From the NCBI RefSeq assembly GCF_907164915.1, contig NC_061867.1, positions 30,997,751 through 31,061,750 on the forward strand: 64,000 nucleotides of DNA. The letters run 5' to 3'. The notes under the pieces were generated by a model, which made no database searches, had not been told where the DNA came from, and saw only the letters and a list, made by a program, of their open reading frames with translations. Every line of letters starts with the position of its first letter. The stretch's first letter is position 1. The position numbers were made by a program, and so were the translations under genes. Below are positions 33,849 through 43,802 of this stretch, piece by piece. This stretch comes from Impatiens glandulifera. Lineage: Eukaryota; Streptophyta; Magnoliopsida; Ericales; Balsaminaceae.

Positions 33849-34468
33849 TTAATGCGTATGATTTTGACTTAGAAGACGACTTTCTACTAGCCACTGATCC
33901 CTTAGCTTTTGAAGAAGACTTTCTTTTAAAACTCCTTGACTTTGAGTCAGGTTTAGATTGCCAGACTTGCTAGTTGCTTCTAATTTGTTCTTTAGCCAGC
34001 TAACAGTCGGCGGAACATAAATAATTTCATTCTTAACAGCTACTTCTTGGTGAATAGGATCAGATTCACTATCAGTCAAACTCCCTTTAATAAAACTTAT
34101 TGGCTTAAGCTTGTCATTTGATGAGTTTGATGTTTTGCAGGACATGTTAGGTCATTTCCATCAAATCCTAGACCGGATCTAGATCCAGTAGGTCTTAACA
34201 TGATGATCTGATATTTGACAACTTCTCCAAACCTTGTCCATGCACTGATAACATAGTTTCACCTTTTGTTTTCATCTGAAATCATTTGAATCTGTTCTTT
34301 GAGCATCTTATTCTCAGATGAGATCTCTTTAATTTTCTTTTCAAAAACATTTGATTCAAGAGTTTGAGGTAAAACTGGTTGAAATACAACATGTGAAGAT
34401 TTAGTTTCATTTAGAGATTCTGCTAGCTTTCTGTACTCAATGACCATGTCATTTAGTGCAGCCACCAA
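33849..34468 (-). pseudogene. gag C-terminal/linker fragments of element A
   Basis: Two frames, 34,468-34,259 (69 codons) and 34,145-33,849 (98 codons). The first is a coiled coil (KKIKEISSENKMLKEQIQMISDENK). The second is Ser/Lys-rich (PPTVSWLKNKLEATSKSG). A stop at about 34,525 and frame breaks separate them from gag. They are typical of the region between the gag zinc knuckle and protease in long copia elements. Confidence 0.6.
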
Positions 34469-34522
34469 TTGTTCCTTTGAAAATCTTTCAGAAGAGAAGT
34501 CAAATACCTCAGTTTCCTGAGT

Positions 34523-35566
34523 CTATTCTTCATCTTCTCTTGCCATGAAGCAGGCCACTTCTTCGTCATCACTATCACTTGATGAGAAGTAGGAGTCACG
34601 AATTATTCTTCGGTTCTTCACGTCACCTACAATAAGAGCCTTCAGCTCTTTTCCATCAACTTTCGTATCTTCACGTTTTGGCTTCCGGTATTCCGATTGA
34701 TAATGACCTAGAATACCACAATTAAAACACCTAATATTAGCCTTTGATTTCTTATTATCATTAGAATTTGAAGAGCTTGAGTTAGGGTTGCTCTTCTTCA
34801 TGAAGTCGCCAAACTTCTTCACGAAGAGAGACATGGCGTCGCTGCTCAGTTGATGTGCCGCCATCTTCACATCAGTAGATACAAGTGGTTCTTCAGCAGT
34901 CACTAGGGCTTTCGCAATGATAATGTATTTGGATTGATCTTCTTCAATTCTGCAGTTTAGCTCGAACTCATAGTCCTTGAGATCAGCAAACAAATCGAAG
35001 AGAGAGATCTTGTTGAGATCTTTGGACTCCCTCATAGCCATCGTCTTTATGTCTCGTTCCCTTGGAAGAGCACGCATGACTTTGATAGCAAGCTCCCTGT
35101 TGCTATAGGTCTTGCCTAGAATGGTTAGGGATGAAAAAATATTACTGAATCTGGTGTCGAACTCGTTCATGGTTTCACCCGGACGCATCTTGAAACTGTC
35201 AAACTGTTGAGTGGCAATCATAATCTTGTTTTCCTTGGTTTGCTCGTTTCCCTCACACAGTTGGGTGAGTGTGTCCCAGACCTCTTTAGTAGTATCACAC
35301 TCGATAATGTAGTTGAACATGATGTCATCGAGAGATGTGTACAGAACATCAAGAGCCATATTGTTGAGGTTGTTATTCCTCTTTTCTTCACTGGTCCAGT
35401 CATCTTTCTCCTTATCAATCTTGATAGGACCTTCTGTGATGACACTCCACATATCGTCATAAAGAGAAGAGAGATGAGCACGAACTCTCTTCTTCCATAC
35501 GATGTAGTTCTCTCGGGAGAAAGTTGGAATAGCGGTTGCACTAACATCTTTGGTTATGGTTGTCAT
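34523..35566 (-). CDS. Copia gag (UBN2/DUF4219-type) of element A, 347 aa
   Basis: Retrotransposon capsid/nucleocapsid protein. The N-terminal FSRENYIVWKKRVRAHL and the helical core (WDTLTQLCEG, QQFDSFKMRPGETMNEF, RALPRER) are the UBN2-type copia gag. The zinc knuckle at residues 280-293 reads Cys280, Cys283, His288, Tyr293, so the last Cys of CX2CX4HX4C is lost. The C-terminus is acidic (SSSDSDDEE). The ATG is 31 bp downstream of the primer-binding site, as usual. The frame is otherwise intact. Confidence 0.88.
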   Translation of the reverse strand: MTTITKDVSATAIPTFSRENYIVWKKRVRAHLSSLYDDMWSVITEGPIKIDKEKDDWTSEEKRNNNLNNMALDVLYTSLDDIMFNYIIECDTTKEVWDTLTQLCEGNEQTKENKIMIATQQFDSFKMRPGETMNEFDTRFSNIFSSLTILGKTYSNRELAIKVMRALPRERDIKTMAMRESKDLNKISLFDLFADLKDYEFELNCRIEEDQSKYIIIAKALVTAEEPLVSTDVKMAAHQLSSDAMSLFVKKFGDFMKKSNPNSSSSNSNDNKKSKANIRCFNCGILGHYQSEYRKPKREDTKVDGKELKALIVGDVKNRRIIRDSYFSSSDSDDEEVACFMAREDEE

Positions 35567-35597
35567 TTTTCAGGAAAGGATTGAGAATAGAAACAGA

Positions 35598-35609
35598 GCT
35601 CTGATACCA
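35598..35609 (-). other. Primer-binding site of element A (tRNA-iMet)
   Basis: Minus-strand TGGTATCAGAGC, two bases after the end of the 5' LTR (CATATCA). It matches the 3' end of plant initiator tRNA-Met, the usual copia primer. Confidence 0.88.
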
Positions 35610-35611
35610 AT

Positions 35612-37247
35612 TGATATGATCAGCTTAATCAATAGAGACGGGGGTTTGACGATTGATGAAGGCTTATGAAAAACGGTTTGAAAGAAATCTTGTTAGGGAT
35701 TTAATTCACTTTCTATTCTACGCAAACCCTTGTAAACACTTGAAACAAAAACAAGTGTGGAAATGTTTACTTAGATTTGAAGCTTAAGATAAAAAATTAG
35801 AAGATGACAGAAAAGAACAACACAGCAGTTTGTTTATTGATGTTCGAAGAAAACTCTCCTACGTCACCCCTTCTTCCAACCACCGGAAGGATTCACTATA
35901 ATACGATTCAATCAAATACAGTTTGCACACACTTAGCTCACTGTTGAACAAAACACACTCTATTCAACTTACAAGATGAAGAATATGACTCAGCTAAAGG
36001 ATGCTTTGATTCTAACTCTCTCTTGATTAACACACAGTACAATCAGGAAAGCAACTCACGGTATGAATATTCAAAAACTTGATTTCTTAGTAATTTCAGT
36101 AAGCAAGATGATCGAGAGATTGTTCGTTGTCCTTAGGAATCTTTAAATATGCACAGGTACCAACGGTCGAATCTTCAGAATGATACGTGGCACTCTTCTA
36201 TTGGAACGCCTCCATAGTACACATCAGACTCTGTATACAAGGATCGTAGCCGTACACAACAAGTAGTGCGCCGAATATTCTTCATAGATTTACCTCCAAA
36301 ACAAGTAGTGGGAAGGATATTTGTTTACGTGTCATTAGTTAATTGGATGCATCGGGTTGTCGTACTAATCTTCACTATAAAGTGGAGCAGGAGTAGCGTA
36401 CAGCCATAGCACGTGGGTAGGCGGGTGCTAGCTTCAAGCAACTGCTTAAGCAAAGCATTAGACGTATTTCAATTAGACGACCTCGTCTAATGAAATCAAA
36501 CGTCCCCGTCTAATAACAGAATCCATTAGACCACCTGGTCTAATGGGATTAGACTTACGTCTAATTGCAATCACTTTAGACTAATCTGAAGAAGTTAGAC
36601 AGCACGTCTAACTTTCACCAGTTAGACTACACATCTAACTTTCTCTTTCTATTAGACTGCACGTCAAACTCCACGAGTTAAACTGCACGTCTAATTACGT
36701 TCCACTTCAGACTAATTTGAAGGAGTTAGACTATACGTCTAACTTTCACAATCCATTAGACAGCACGTCTAACTCCACGAGTTAGACTGCACGTCTAATT
36801 ACGAGACTATTAGACTGCACGTTTAACTCCACGAGTTAGACTGCACGTCTAATTCCGAATCCATTGGACTGCACGTCTAACTCCACGAGTTAGACTGCAC
36901 GTCTAATTACGAGTCTATTAGACTGCACGTCTAACTCCATGAGTTAGACTGCACGTCTAACTCCACGAGTTAGACTGCACATCTAATTCCTCCAGTTAGA
37001 CTGCACGTCTAACTCCGCTTAATTAGACTACACGTTTAATTTTGCTAGTTAGACTGCACGTCTAACTTTGTGCATCTAATGCCAAATCGGTCTAATTAAC
37101 CTCATTAGAACCAAGTCTAATGAAATTGTTTTCAATACACTTGCATCAAAAACAATTAGACGCATATATAATCCATTCATCATTTCATCATCAAAATTCC
37201 AATAGTCAAACTATTTCAACACATGGTCAAAATAATTTGACCCAACA
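35612..37247 (-). repeat. 5' LTR of element A, 1636 bp
   Basis: In element orientation it starts TGTTGGGTCAAATT and ends CATATCA. U3 is largely the inverted-repeat array (36,548-37,066). GACCGTTGGTACC and a TATA-like CATATTTAAAG lie at about 36,140-36,172, probably the promoter. The segment at 35,840-35,880 (CTCCTACGTCACCCCTT) is shared with B LTRs. GAAAC follows the outer end. Confidence 0.9.
36548..37066. repeat. Array of 18 inverted-repeat units in the 5' LTR of A
   Basis: Eighteen units by eye, consensus GTTAGACTGCACGTCTAAC or the same with ATTAGAC/GTCTAAT arms. Most have perfect 7-bp arms and a 5-bp spacer. Linkers vary (TCCACGA, TACGAGTCT, TTCCTCCA). Confidence 0.88.
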
Positions 37248-37712
37248 GAAACACTTTATCCAGGGTTTCTCCCCACATTTCTCATCCCGATCTTCTCTAC
37301 CATTGGGTTTGGTAGACTTAATATGGTCTTCATTGTTGTAGATATGGTTTCCACCATTTTCCCCCTTATCATTCCTCTCATAGGTCGACTTTGGTTTCTC
37401 TTGCCTTCTCATTTCGAAAAGTGATTCAGCCACGACAATAGCGGTGTTTAGATCTTGGATACCACACCGTTCCAACTCCAGCTTCCCCCACATTTGTAGA
37501 CCATTAGTGAAGGCAAACAAGGCTTCGTCGTCTGAGTAATTAGGGATTTCAAGGAGAGTGGCGATGAACTCCTTGACATACTCCTTAATACTCCCTCTAT
37601 GTGAGAGCCACTGCAACTTGGCTCTTGCTTCTCGAATGGCATTTTCAGGATAGAACTGTCTCTTAAGTTTCTCCTTGAATTCACTCCAAGTAATTAGCTT
37701 TTTAATGAACAC
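37248..37712 (-). pseudogene. Ty3/gypsy gag fragment (element C)
   Basis: Retrotransposon gag domain: ITWSEFKEKLKRQFYP, EARAKLQWLSHRGSIKEYV, NYSDDEALFAFTNGLQMWGKLELER and AIVVAESLFEMRR, then a Lys/Asn-rich linker ending GEKPWIKCF. The first knuckle Cys of CF continues at 17,110 after element A. The N-terminal part of gag is missing: similarity stops near 37,712 where unrelated AT-rich DNA begins. Confidence 0.85.
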
Positions 37713-38718
37713 GGTGACATGAAAATTAAAATACACTAATTTATAATAATATTTATAATTTTAAAATAATATTTTAAAATTTTGAAATCAAAATAACTTA
37801 AAGAATGAGTTAAAACCAAATTAAGGGTTATTTATTATAATAATTACACTCTAATTAAGGAAGTTATTCAAAAATTCAAAAATAATTTGAGATTAAAATA
37901 TTTTATTTATTTTATCCAAATTAAACCTAAGAAGGGGTTAAAATTATTTAATTATGATTTAAACACGAATTATGTGTAATTATTGGCTTAAAATAATTAA
38001 ATAAATACCCCAAAATATCTATAAAAAAAATAATGGACATAATTTTTATTATGTTTCCAATTTTTTAAAGATTCTTTTTGAAGAAAAACGTAAGAAATAT
38101 GTTAAAATTCGATTTCAAATAACCCTTTTATAAAAAATAAATTTATAATCCTGTGTAGCCGAAATTATGTTTAACGGTTGCAGTTGAACTCTCGGCTATT
38201 GGATCAGCACTGGATTTTCATCTTGCGCCTAGGAATCGACTACGTAGTCAGTTGTAGCCAAGCGCGCACGCGCCCGGGTCCACAACAGATTGACTAACGG
38301 GACGCTAACTCCCGTTAGTCCAAACGCTCCAACGCTAACGGATCTCCAATGGAACGCAACAAAAAGGTTTCAATTAAACGAAACAAAGTTGTTTCGTTCG
38401 TCTTTCCCGATCAAACATGGCAATCGCCAAAATCACGATCGATCGCCAACGATTCTTTCATAAGCTCTATCTTCGCCAATACATATCCTTATTACTTCGT
38501 TTTTTTCCCATGTGCACATCTCCTCTCCTCCATCATTACCCCTAAACCTATTGACCTTATCTTTCCCTAGAACCAGGCTTCCACAAATGAGAAAGAATCA
38601 GAGATAAGAACTCCAACGATCTAATTGGAATTGAATTTGTCCACCCCAACCGACCTAGATTAATATAAATACTCCTTAGGTGACCCTCTACAAAAATATC
38701 AAAAAATATCACATCTTA
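37713..38718. other. Unclassified sequence between gypsy C and the second A-family LTR
   Basis: AT-rich to about 38,160, then a GC-richer block (38,160-38,600) with GCGCGCACGCGCCC. No domain or repeat partner was recognised. It may be LTR or leader of another retroelement, and 41,630 onward may be its continuation. The 73-aa ORF at 38,349 has no recognisable features. Confidence 0.35.
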
Positions 38719-39569
38719 TGATAAGATCGGTGCAACCAATAGAGACGGGGATCTGACTATTGTTAGCAACTTCGGATAAACGAATTTATATAAATCATGT
38801 TAGAGATTAATATCACTTTCTATTCTTCGCAAACTTTACAAACTCTTGAAGCGATTCAAATGTGGAAATGCTTGTTTAGGTTTGAAGTTTTGAACCAATG
38901 AGAGATGAAAGACAGAAGGTAAGGAACACAACAAGTTGTTTATGGATGTTCTGAGCAAACTCTCCTACGTTACCCATTTTTCTAACAACCGAAATGATTT
39001 CACTATATACTTCTTTGAATCAAACACAATTTACCGATCTAGCTAAATACTCTATTTAAGAGAACAACCTCTGTTCAACTTACAATATTAAGAACAATAT
39101 TCACTCAGCTAGACAATTTTTTATTCTTTCTCTCTTGAACTTGGAAGATGATAGATATCAGTAAGTGCAAGAGTAAGCTTGTAGAAAATGAGCAAAGTAA
39201 CCGGTGATTCGGCCATTGTCCTTGAGCATCTATTTGTAGTAGAAGGGCACCAACGGTAGAATCTTCTTCATGGACACGTGGAAAGCATCCATTGGAAAGC
39301 CCCTATAGTAAAAGAGTACATCAGACTCTGTGCTCATGGATCATGGCCATACTGAACGGTAGTGTGCCGGATATCCTTTTGGAACTGTCATGTACTAAAC
39401 AAGTTCTGAGAAGAATATTCGCGTACGTGGCGTTCATTCATTTGATGCAAATTGCTGGCATACTGAACTACAAGAAAGAGTAGAGCAGGATTAGCGTACA
39501 GCTAGTTGATCGTGGGAAGACGTATGTTGACTTTAAACGGCTGCTGAAGCGAGGCAATAGACGTGCTCC

Positions 39570-40145
39570 ATTAGACTGCCAAGTCTAAGGGAGTTAGACG
39601 TCAATGACTAACAACGAGTTCCATTAGAACACCAAGTCTAATGGAGTTAGACTGCAATGTTTAACTATGCATCCCATTAGACTACCACGTCTAATGGAGT
39701 TAAACTGTAACGTCTAACTACGTATCACTTCAGACTTATCTAAAGGAGTTAGACGCCAACGTCTAACTACGTTTCCCATTAGACTACCACGTCTAATGAA
39801 GTTAGACTGCAACGTCTAACTACGTATCTGTTATACTGCGACGTCTAACTACGTATCTGTTAGACTAACACATCTAACTACGTATCTGTTAGACTAGCAT
39901 GTCTAACTACATATCTATTAGACTAGCACGTTTAACTACGTTTCTGTTAAACTAGCACGTCTAACTACGTATCTGTTAGACTTGCACGTCTAACTACGTA
40001 TCTGTTAGACTTGCACGTCTAACTACGTTTCTGTTAGACTAGCACGTCTAACTACGTATCTGTTAGACTTGCACGTCTAACTATGTATTTGTTAGACTTG
40101 CACGTCTAACTACGCATCTGTTAGACTTGCACGTCTAACTATGTT
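39570..40145. repeat. Inverted-repeat array in the second A-family LTR
   Basis: More regular than in element A: the later part is a near-tandem of GTTAGACTTGCACGTCTAAC followed by TACGTATCT. The arms are the same GTTAGAC/GTCTAAC, but the spacer has one extra base and the linker is different. It has therefore expanded independently. Confidence 0.8.
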
Positions 40146-40256
40146 TCACTTCTAATTCAGTATAGTCTGATGTAGCTACATAAAAACAATTAGACAAACT
40201 TAGCTTCGTTTATTTAATTATAATTACGTTTTAATCATTAAGTTTTAATCACATAT

Positions 40257-41556
40257 TGTTAGATAAAATCAGACCGGTTCAAATAAACCTAACTTAAATA
40301 AACTTTCCATGCAGGAACAAGGAACCGGACCGAATAAACAAAAGAACCGGCTAAAGAAAACTAACCGGTCAAGCTAGTAAACCGACCAAGAATACCTGGA
40401 ACTTGACCGCACAAAGAAAGGATTGGCCAAAGCTTAAAACCGGAAACATCAAACAGCCGATCAGCCACAAGGCAGAGGAATAACCGGAAGAAGTCCGGTT
40501 ACATCACTCATACCAAAAGTCATTCGGTTAAGATAAATGGCCGACCAGTACAAGAAGACAATTCGGGTATTTGTTGAGAATGATACCAAAGGAACAGACT
40601 GAACACTTCCATATCCATACAAGTCTGAGGAAAGACTGTAGGCTGCAGAAGACAGTACTACCGGATCTTTCCACTTCGGGATAAGTCAGAAAGAAGATCT
40701 TCCAAGTACAGACAACTGTCCAACAGACAGTGCCTACATTGAGTAAAAGATAAACCTAGCAGGTCTGTCTTACATACCGGAAGAACAGACTGCCAAGTCT
40801 GAGGTTGACCATCAGGTCTGAGGAAACGACCGCAGGTCTGAATCTCTGAAACACTGAATCACTGCACCTCTGCTCAGCCAATCAAATTCAAGGCAGTGAA
40901 ATATGACCGTTGGCATATTTCACCTATAAAAGGGGCAGTTGAAGAAGAGTAAATGCGGGACACAGCGCGACACAGTGGGACAAGTGAGAAACTCTAAGAG
41001 CATTTATTCTACAAGTGATAAGACTGTGTTGTTCTAAGAAAGCCTAAGTGCTAAAGTTAAAGTGTGTTTTACAATTTCGGTGTAAATTGTAAGAGTGTTA
41101 TCGAGCAGAAAATAAGTCTCGATCGGATTGTACTTGTATTCCTTAGTGAATATCCTTCTCGCGGTTTCGAGAGGAAGGGGTGACGTAGGAGTTTTATCTC
41201 CGAACATCCATAAAATCTGTCTTATTATTTACTGTCTGCCGGTTTCATTATCTAACCGATCTGTACCGCTATAACCGACTTAACCCTATCCAAGCCGAAC
41301 TTCCAGATTACCGAAGCCGACCCATCAAATTTCAAACCTCCATTATACAATACCGATTCTGCCTATCATACAAGTGTGTCGCTTCAACCTGAAAGCAAAC
41401 CTCTTCCGCGCTTGAACCTAGTTCAAGGGTTTGTGACAGGTTGTGTAGTATTGAAACCCCGGTGTTAATCTCTAACCGGATTAACCACCACCCTTCGAGT
41501 GAGAACCGCTAACCGGTCCAACCCCCGGTCCTCTAGCGACTACCTAGATCCTAACA
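40257..41556 (+). mobile_element. Solo LTR of family B, 1300 bp
   Basis: It starts TGTTAGATAAAATCAGACC and ends TAGATCCTAACA, matching 22,328-23,667 in reverse. The exact TSD CATAT is at 40,252-40,256 and 41,557-41,561. It sits inside the second A-family LTR. Confidence 0.9.
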
Positions 41557-41629
41557 CATATCATCAAAATAAAGTTGGTATAGAATAGAATTCTCTTGAT
41601 TATTTTGATCAAAATAATTTGACCCAACA

Positions 41630-42650
41630 TTTAACAACCTAAATCAAAGAATCAAAATTTCGGCAAGAAATGTATTTTTTTAAAATCCTCTCCGACGATC
41701 AAAGATTTGATCTAGGTTTCGGGAAAGACACATCCTAGGAGTGTTCTCTAGTTGTTGGTAAACTTCCAGATTCATTGTATTTCAATTTGTGATTGAAATT
41801 TGAATTTTTCTCTTAGTTTCGGCCACACAAGATCACACATTTATTTTTATTTTTAAACCTTAAGTGTTTGTTTCAAATTAATTTTTTTTCACCATTTTGG
41901 CTTTAGTTTTGATCTTTTTAAATACACAAAATATTAAAATAAACATGGAAAATATTTTTCCAATTTATTTAATTTATTTTTTTTATATTTTTAGGATTTA
42001 CATAAATAATTCTTTTAGGTGCATTTGATACAAAATTCACTCAAAATTATTTATTTTTTGTTCTTTATTTATTTTAAACTTATTTTGAAATAATATGGGT
42101 ATAACATTTATATCAAATTATTTTGTTTTTTATTTTGTCCTTAACCCCTAATTAATTTGATTAATTAACACAATCACAATTAATTGTTTTAAATTGGTTT
42201 TTGGCGATGAAGTTAATTATTTTGATATTATTTATTTAAAAACAATTCAAAATAATTATTTTAATATGATAATTTGGAGCGTTGATTTTTAGTGTTTACA
42301 ATATCTAATAATTAATATTTAACATATTTAAAACAAATTTCGATCAACTAATTAAATAAAATCATGTAAAAATTACTAATATAGTACCAATTTCAAACAA
42401 ACCTTCTTAGTAAACAAAAATTGTGAAAAAGACCGGTTGGTATATTTTAAAAAAAAAAATCGTTTATAAAAAATTATATGTTTTCAAGTTCTAATTGGGT
42501 GGATAATACATTTGTATTGTTTGAATTCATTTGAATGCTTATAGGTCACCAATTCCAAAGACTTCCTAATGAAGCAAGGGCTCTCTAAAAGTAAGGAATA
42601 AAGCTTCAAAATATATATACAATTTTTCAACACTAAGTTTTAATTTATAA
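41630..42650. other. AT-rich non-coding stretch
   Basis: No gene was seen. The first 200 bp (TTTCGGCAAG, TTTCGGGAAAG) may belong to the same unclassified retroelement as 38,160-38,718, interrupted by the A-family LTR. The remainder is AT-rich without recognised features. Confidence 0.35.
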
Positions 42651-42659
42651 ATGTCATGA

Positions 42660-43315
42660 AAGAATCAAAATATATGAAATTTTCAAACTTAGATAAATAA
42701 TAAATAAATGATTGAATTTTCTTAATAGGGTTATTCAATAAACAAAATGCGGAAAAGAAAACAAATTACCATAGTCATTAACAATAACAATTATTTGCTA
42801 AATGTCAAATATATTATTAAAAATAAAAAGTGATTCAATTAGTGCCAGGTGGCGTGCTTTGGGGCAGATCTTTTCCTTCCACGTTGATTCCTCATCAGTA
42901 ACTCCCCAGCAAACTCTTCCCCACTGCCGCCCCCCACCAGAGCTCCGGCGAAAGTTTTGTGATCATCAGGTAACGGCTGCTGATGGCTATCCATGAATCC
43001 TGTTGTTGAGATGATCCAATATTTGGATCAAACTCAAAGAGAGGTGCATGTTGCTGTGGCTGTTGCTGAGGTGGCTGCTGCTGAGGTGGCGACAGCCTGG
43101 CTACTTGGGCTTGCAACCACGCATTCTCTCGTTGAAGATTGATCACCTATGTATATATATAATTTATGTCCACAAAAAGTATTAAAAAATTAAAATTTTA
43201 AATAAAATAAAAAGCATACCACTTAACAAGAATTTCTACCTAACATCATTGCTTGTTAAAATTAAAATTTCAAATAAAATGAATTAAGAGAACAGACAAC
43301 ATATATAGTATTACA
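42660..43315 (-). pseudogene. LBD 3' half (intron end, exon 2, 3' flank), inverted copy
   Basis: Minus-strand exon 2 starts at 43,146 after an AG acceptor (VINLQRENAWLQAQVA), with Gln/Pro-rich sequence and then [16 protein letters not shown]. The frame then differs from LBD gene 1 (ELWWGAAVGKSLLGSY in place of the GAP...GEEFA frame), so it is frameshifted. The 3' flank down to 42,660 matches that of LBD genes 1 and 2. The intron match stops at about 43,315, where pararetroviral sequence begins. No exon 1 is attached. Confidence 0.8.
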
Positions 43316-43801
43316 TAACAATATTCCCCAATCTTCCAACGAAATTGTCTTTTTTATTATTATTTTGCTGAAATTATAAATTTCTTTGTTTGCCCCAGAG
43401 AAATGTGATATTTCACATGACCCACTTTGAATAAGTATTTGCTCGTAAAATATCCGAGACTTGTAAGTCCTTGACGGAGTGGATGTATTATCCAAATACC
43501 TTTGCATTATTGTCCATGGCTCATTCCTCCATTTGACGTCCTTCTCTTCTAGGAGAAATATAATTTCTTTATATTCATTTCTTATAAATCCAATATTATT
43601 GGATTCTGATTCTTCATCTCCCAGTATTCTGGCGTACGTTGGATTGTCTTTTTGGTCCGAACTTTGGGATAGATCCATTGCTATCAGTTTTTGTTTACCA
43701 TACTGAGATATGATCTCTGGTGCTCTGCCCCGACCTCTTCCTCTGATAGAGGAGGATCCTCTTCCTCTATTAGAGAAAGAATCATAACCCCTTCCGCTCA
43801 T
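43262..43801 (-). CDS. Pararetroviral downstream ORF (caulimovirid, unknown function), fused to host intron at its end
   Basis: 179 codons. The N-terminus is RGRG-rich (SNRGRGSSSIRGRGRGR). The middle has TYKSRIFYEQILIQSGSCE and IYNFSKIIIKKTISLEDWG, which recall the conserved ORF downstream of pol in florendovirus/petuvirus-type endogenous elements (from memory, not searched). Its ATG overlaps the pol stop as ATGA. The last 15 or so codons (from about 43,315) are read from LBD intron sequence, so the true viral C-terminus is missing. Confidence 0.55.
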   Translation of the reverse strand: MSGRGYDSFSNRGRGSSSIRGRGRGRAPEIISQYGKQKLIAMDLSQSSDQKDNPTYARILGDEESESNNIGFIRNEYKEIIFLLEEKDVKWRNEPWTIMQRYLDNTSTPSRTYKSRIFYEQILIQSGSCEISHFSGANKEIYNFSKIIIKKTISLEDWGILLCNTIYVVCSLNSFYLKF

Positions 43802-43802
43802 T

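Larger units (their letters stand above)
17111..37247 (-). mobile_element. Copia-type LTR retrotransposon A (non-autonomous, contains nested element B)
   Basis: The LTRs are 35,612-37,247 (5') and 17,111-18,581 (3'). The exact target duplication GAAAC is at 17,106-17,110 and 37,248-37,252. A primer-binding site TGGTATCAGAGC (minus strand, 35,598-35,609) lies 2 bp inside the 5' LTR and fits initiator tRNA-Met. A purine tract adjoins the 3' LTR at about 18,582-18,600. Without B the element is about 9.65 kb. Contents in order: gag (35,566-34,523), gag tail (34,468-33,849), an internal promoter region (33,400-32,890) and a decayed long accessory ORF (22,309-18,757). No integrase, RT or RNase H was found. 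The layout resembles Sirevirus-like copia elements with an extra 3' ORF, but the lineage is inferred. Confidence 0.88.
15731..37712 (-). mobile_element. Ty3/gypsy relic (element C), host of nested element A
   Basis: On the minus strand a gag fragment (37,712-37,248) continues across element A into a zinc knuckle at 17,110, then a protease (16,931), an integrase C-terminus (about 16,540) and a 3' LTR (16,233-15,731). Removing A restores reading through CF/FCEGPHRAREC. No 5' LTR or PBS is present, as gag is cut off near 37,712. RT, RNase H and the integrase core are missing, so it is long dead. Confidence 0.82.
38719..41629 (-). mobile_element. Second A-family LTR (diverged), split by a solo B LTR
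   Basis: Both ends match A LTRs (TGATAAGATCGG...AATAGAGACGGGG at the left, AAAATAATTTGACCCAACA at the right). Without the B insertion it is about 1.6 kb, the length of an A LTR. It carries its own version of the inverted-repeat array. No internal region or clean target duplication (TCTTA against TTTAA) was found. Confidence 0.75.

Noticed and set aside
35598..35609. Possible tRNA gene fragment
   Set aside because: Only the 12-nt primer-binding complement of tRNA-iMet is present, at the exact distance from an LTR.
36548..37066. CRISPR-like regular palindromic repeats
   Set aside because: Plant nuclear context, unequal and repeated linkers instead of unique spacers, location inside an LTR, and no cas genes.
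37713..38718. 5' LTR of gypsy element C
   Set aside because: No similarity to the 3' LTR at 15,731-16,233. Sequence after the gag break is unrelated.
38714..41634. Target-site duplication of the second A-family LTR
   Set aside because: TCTTA and TTTAA do not match well enough to call.
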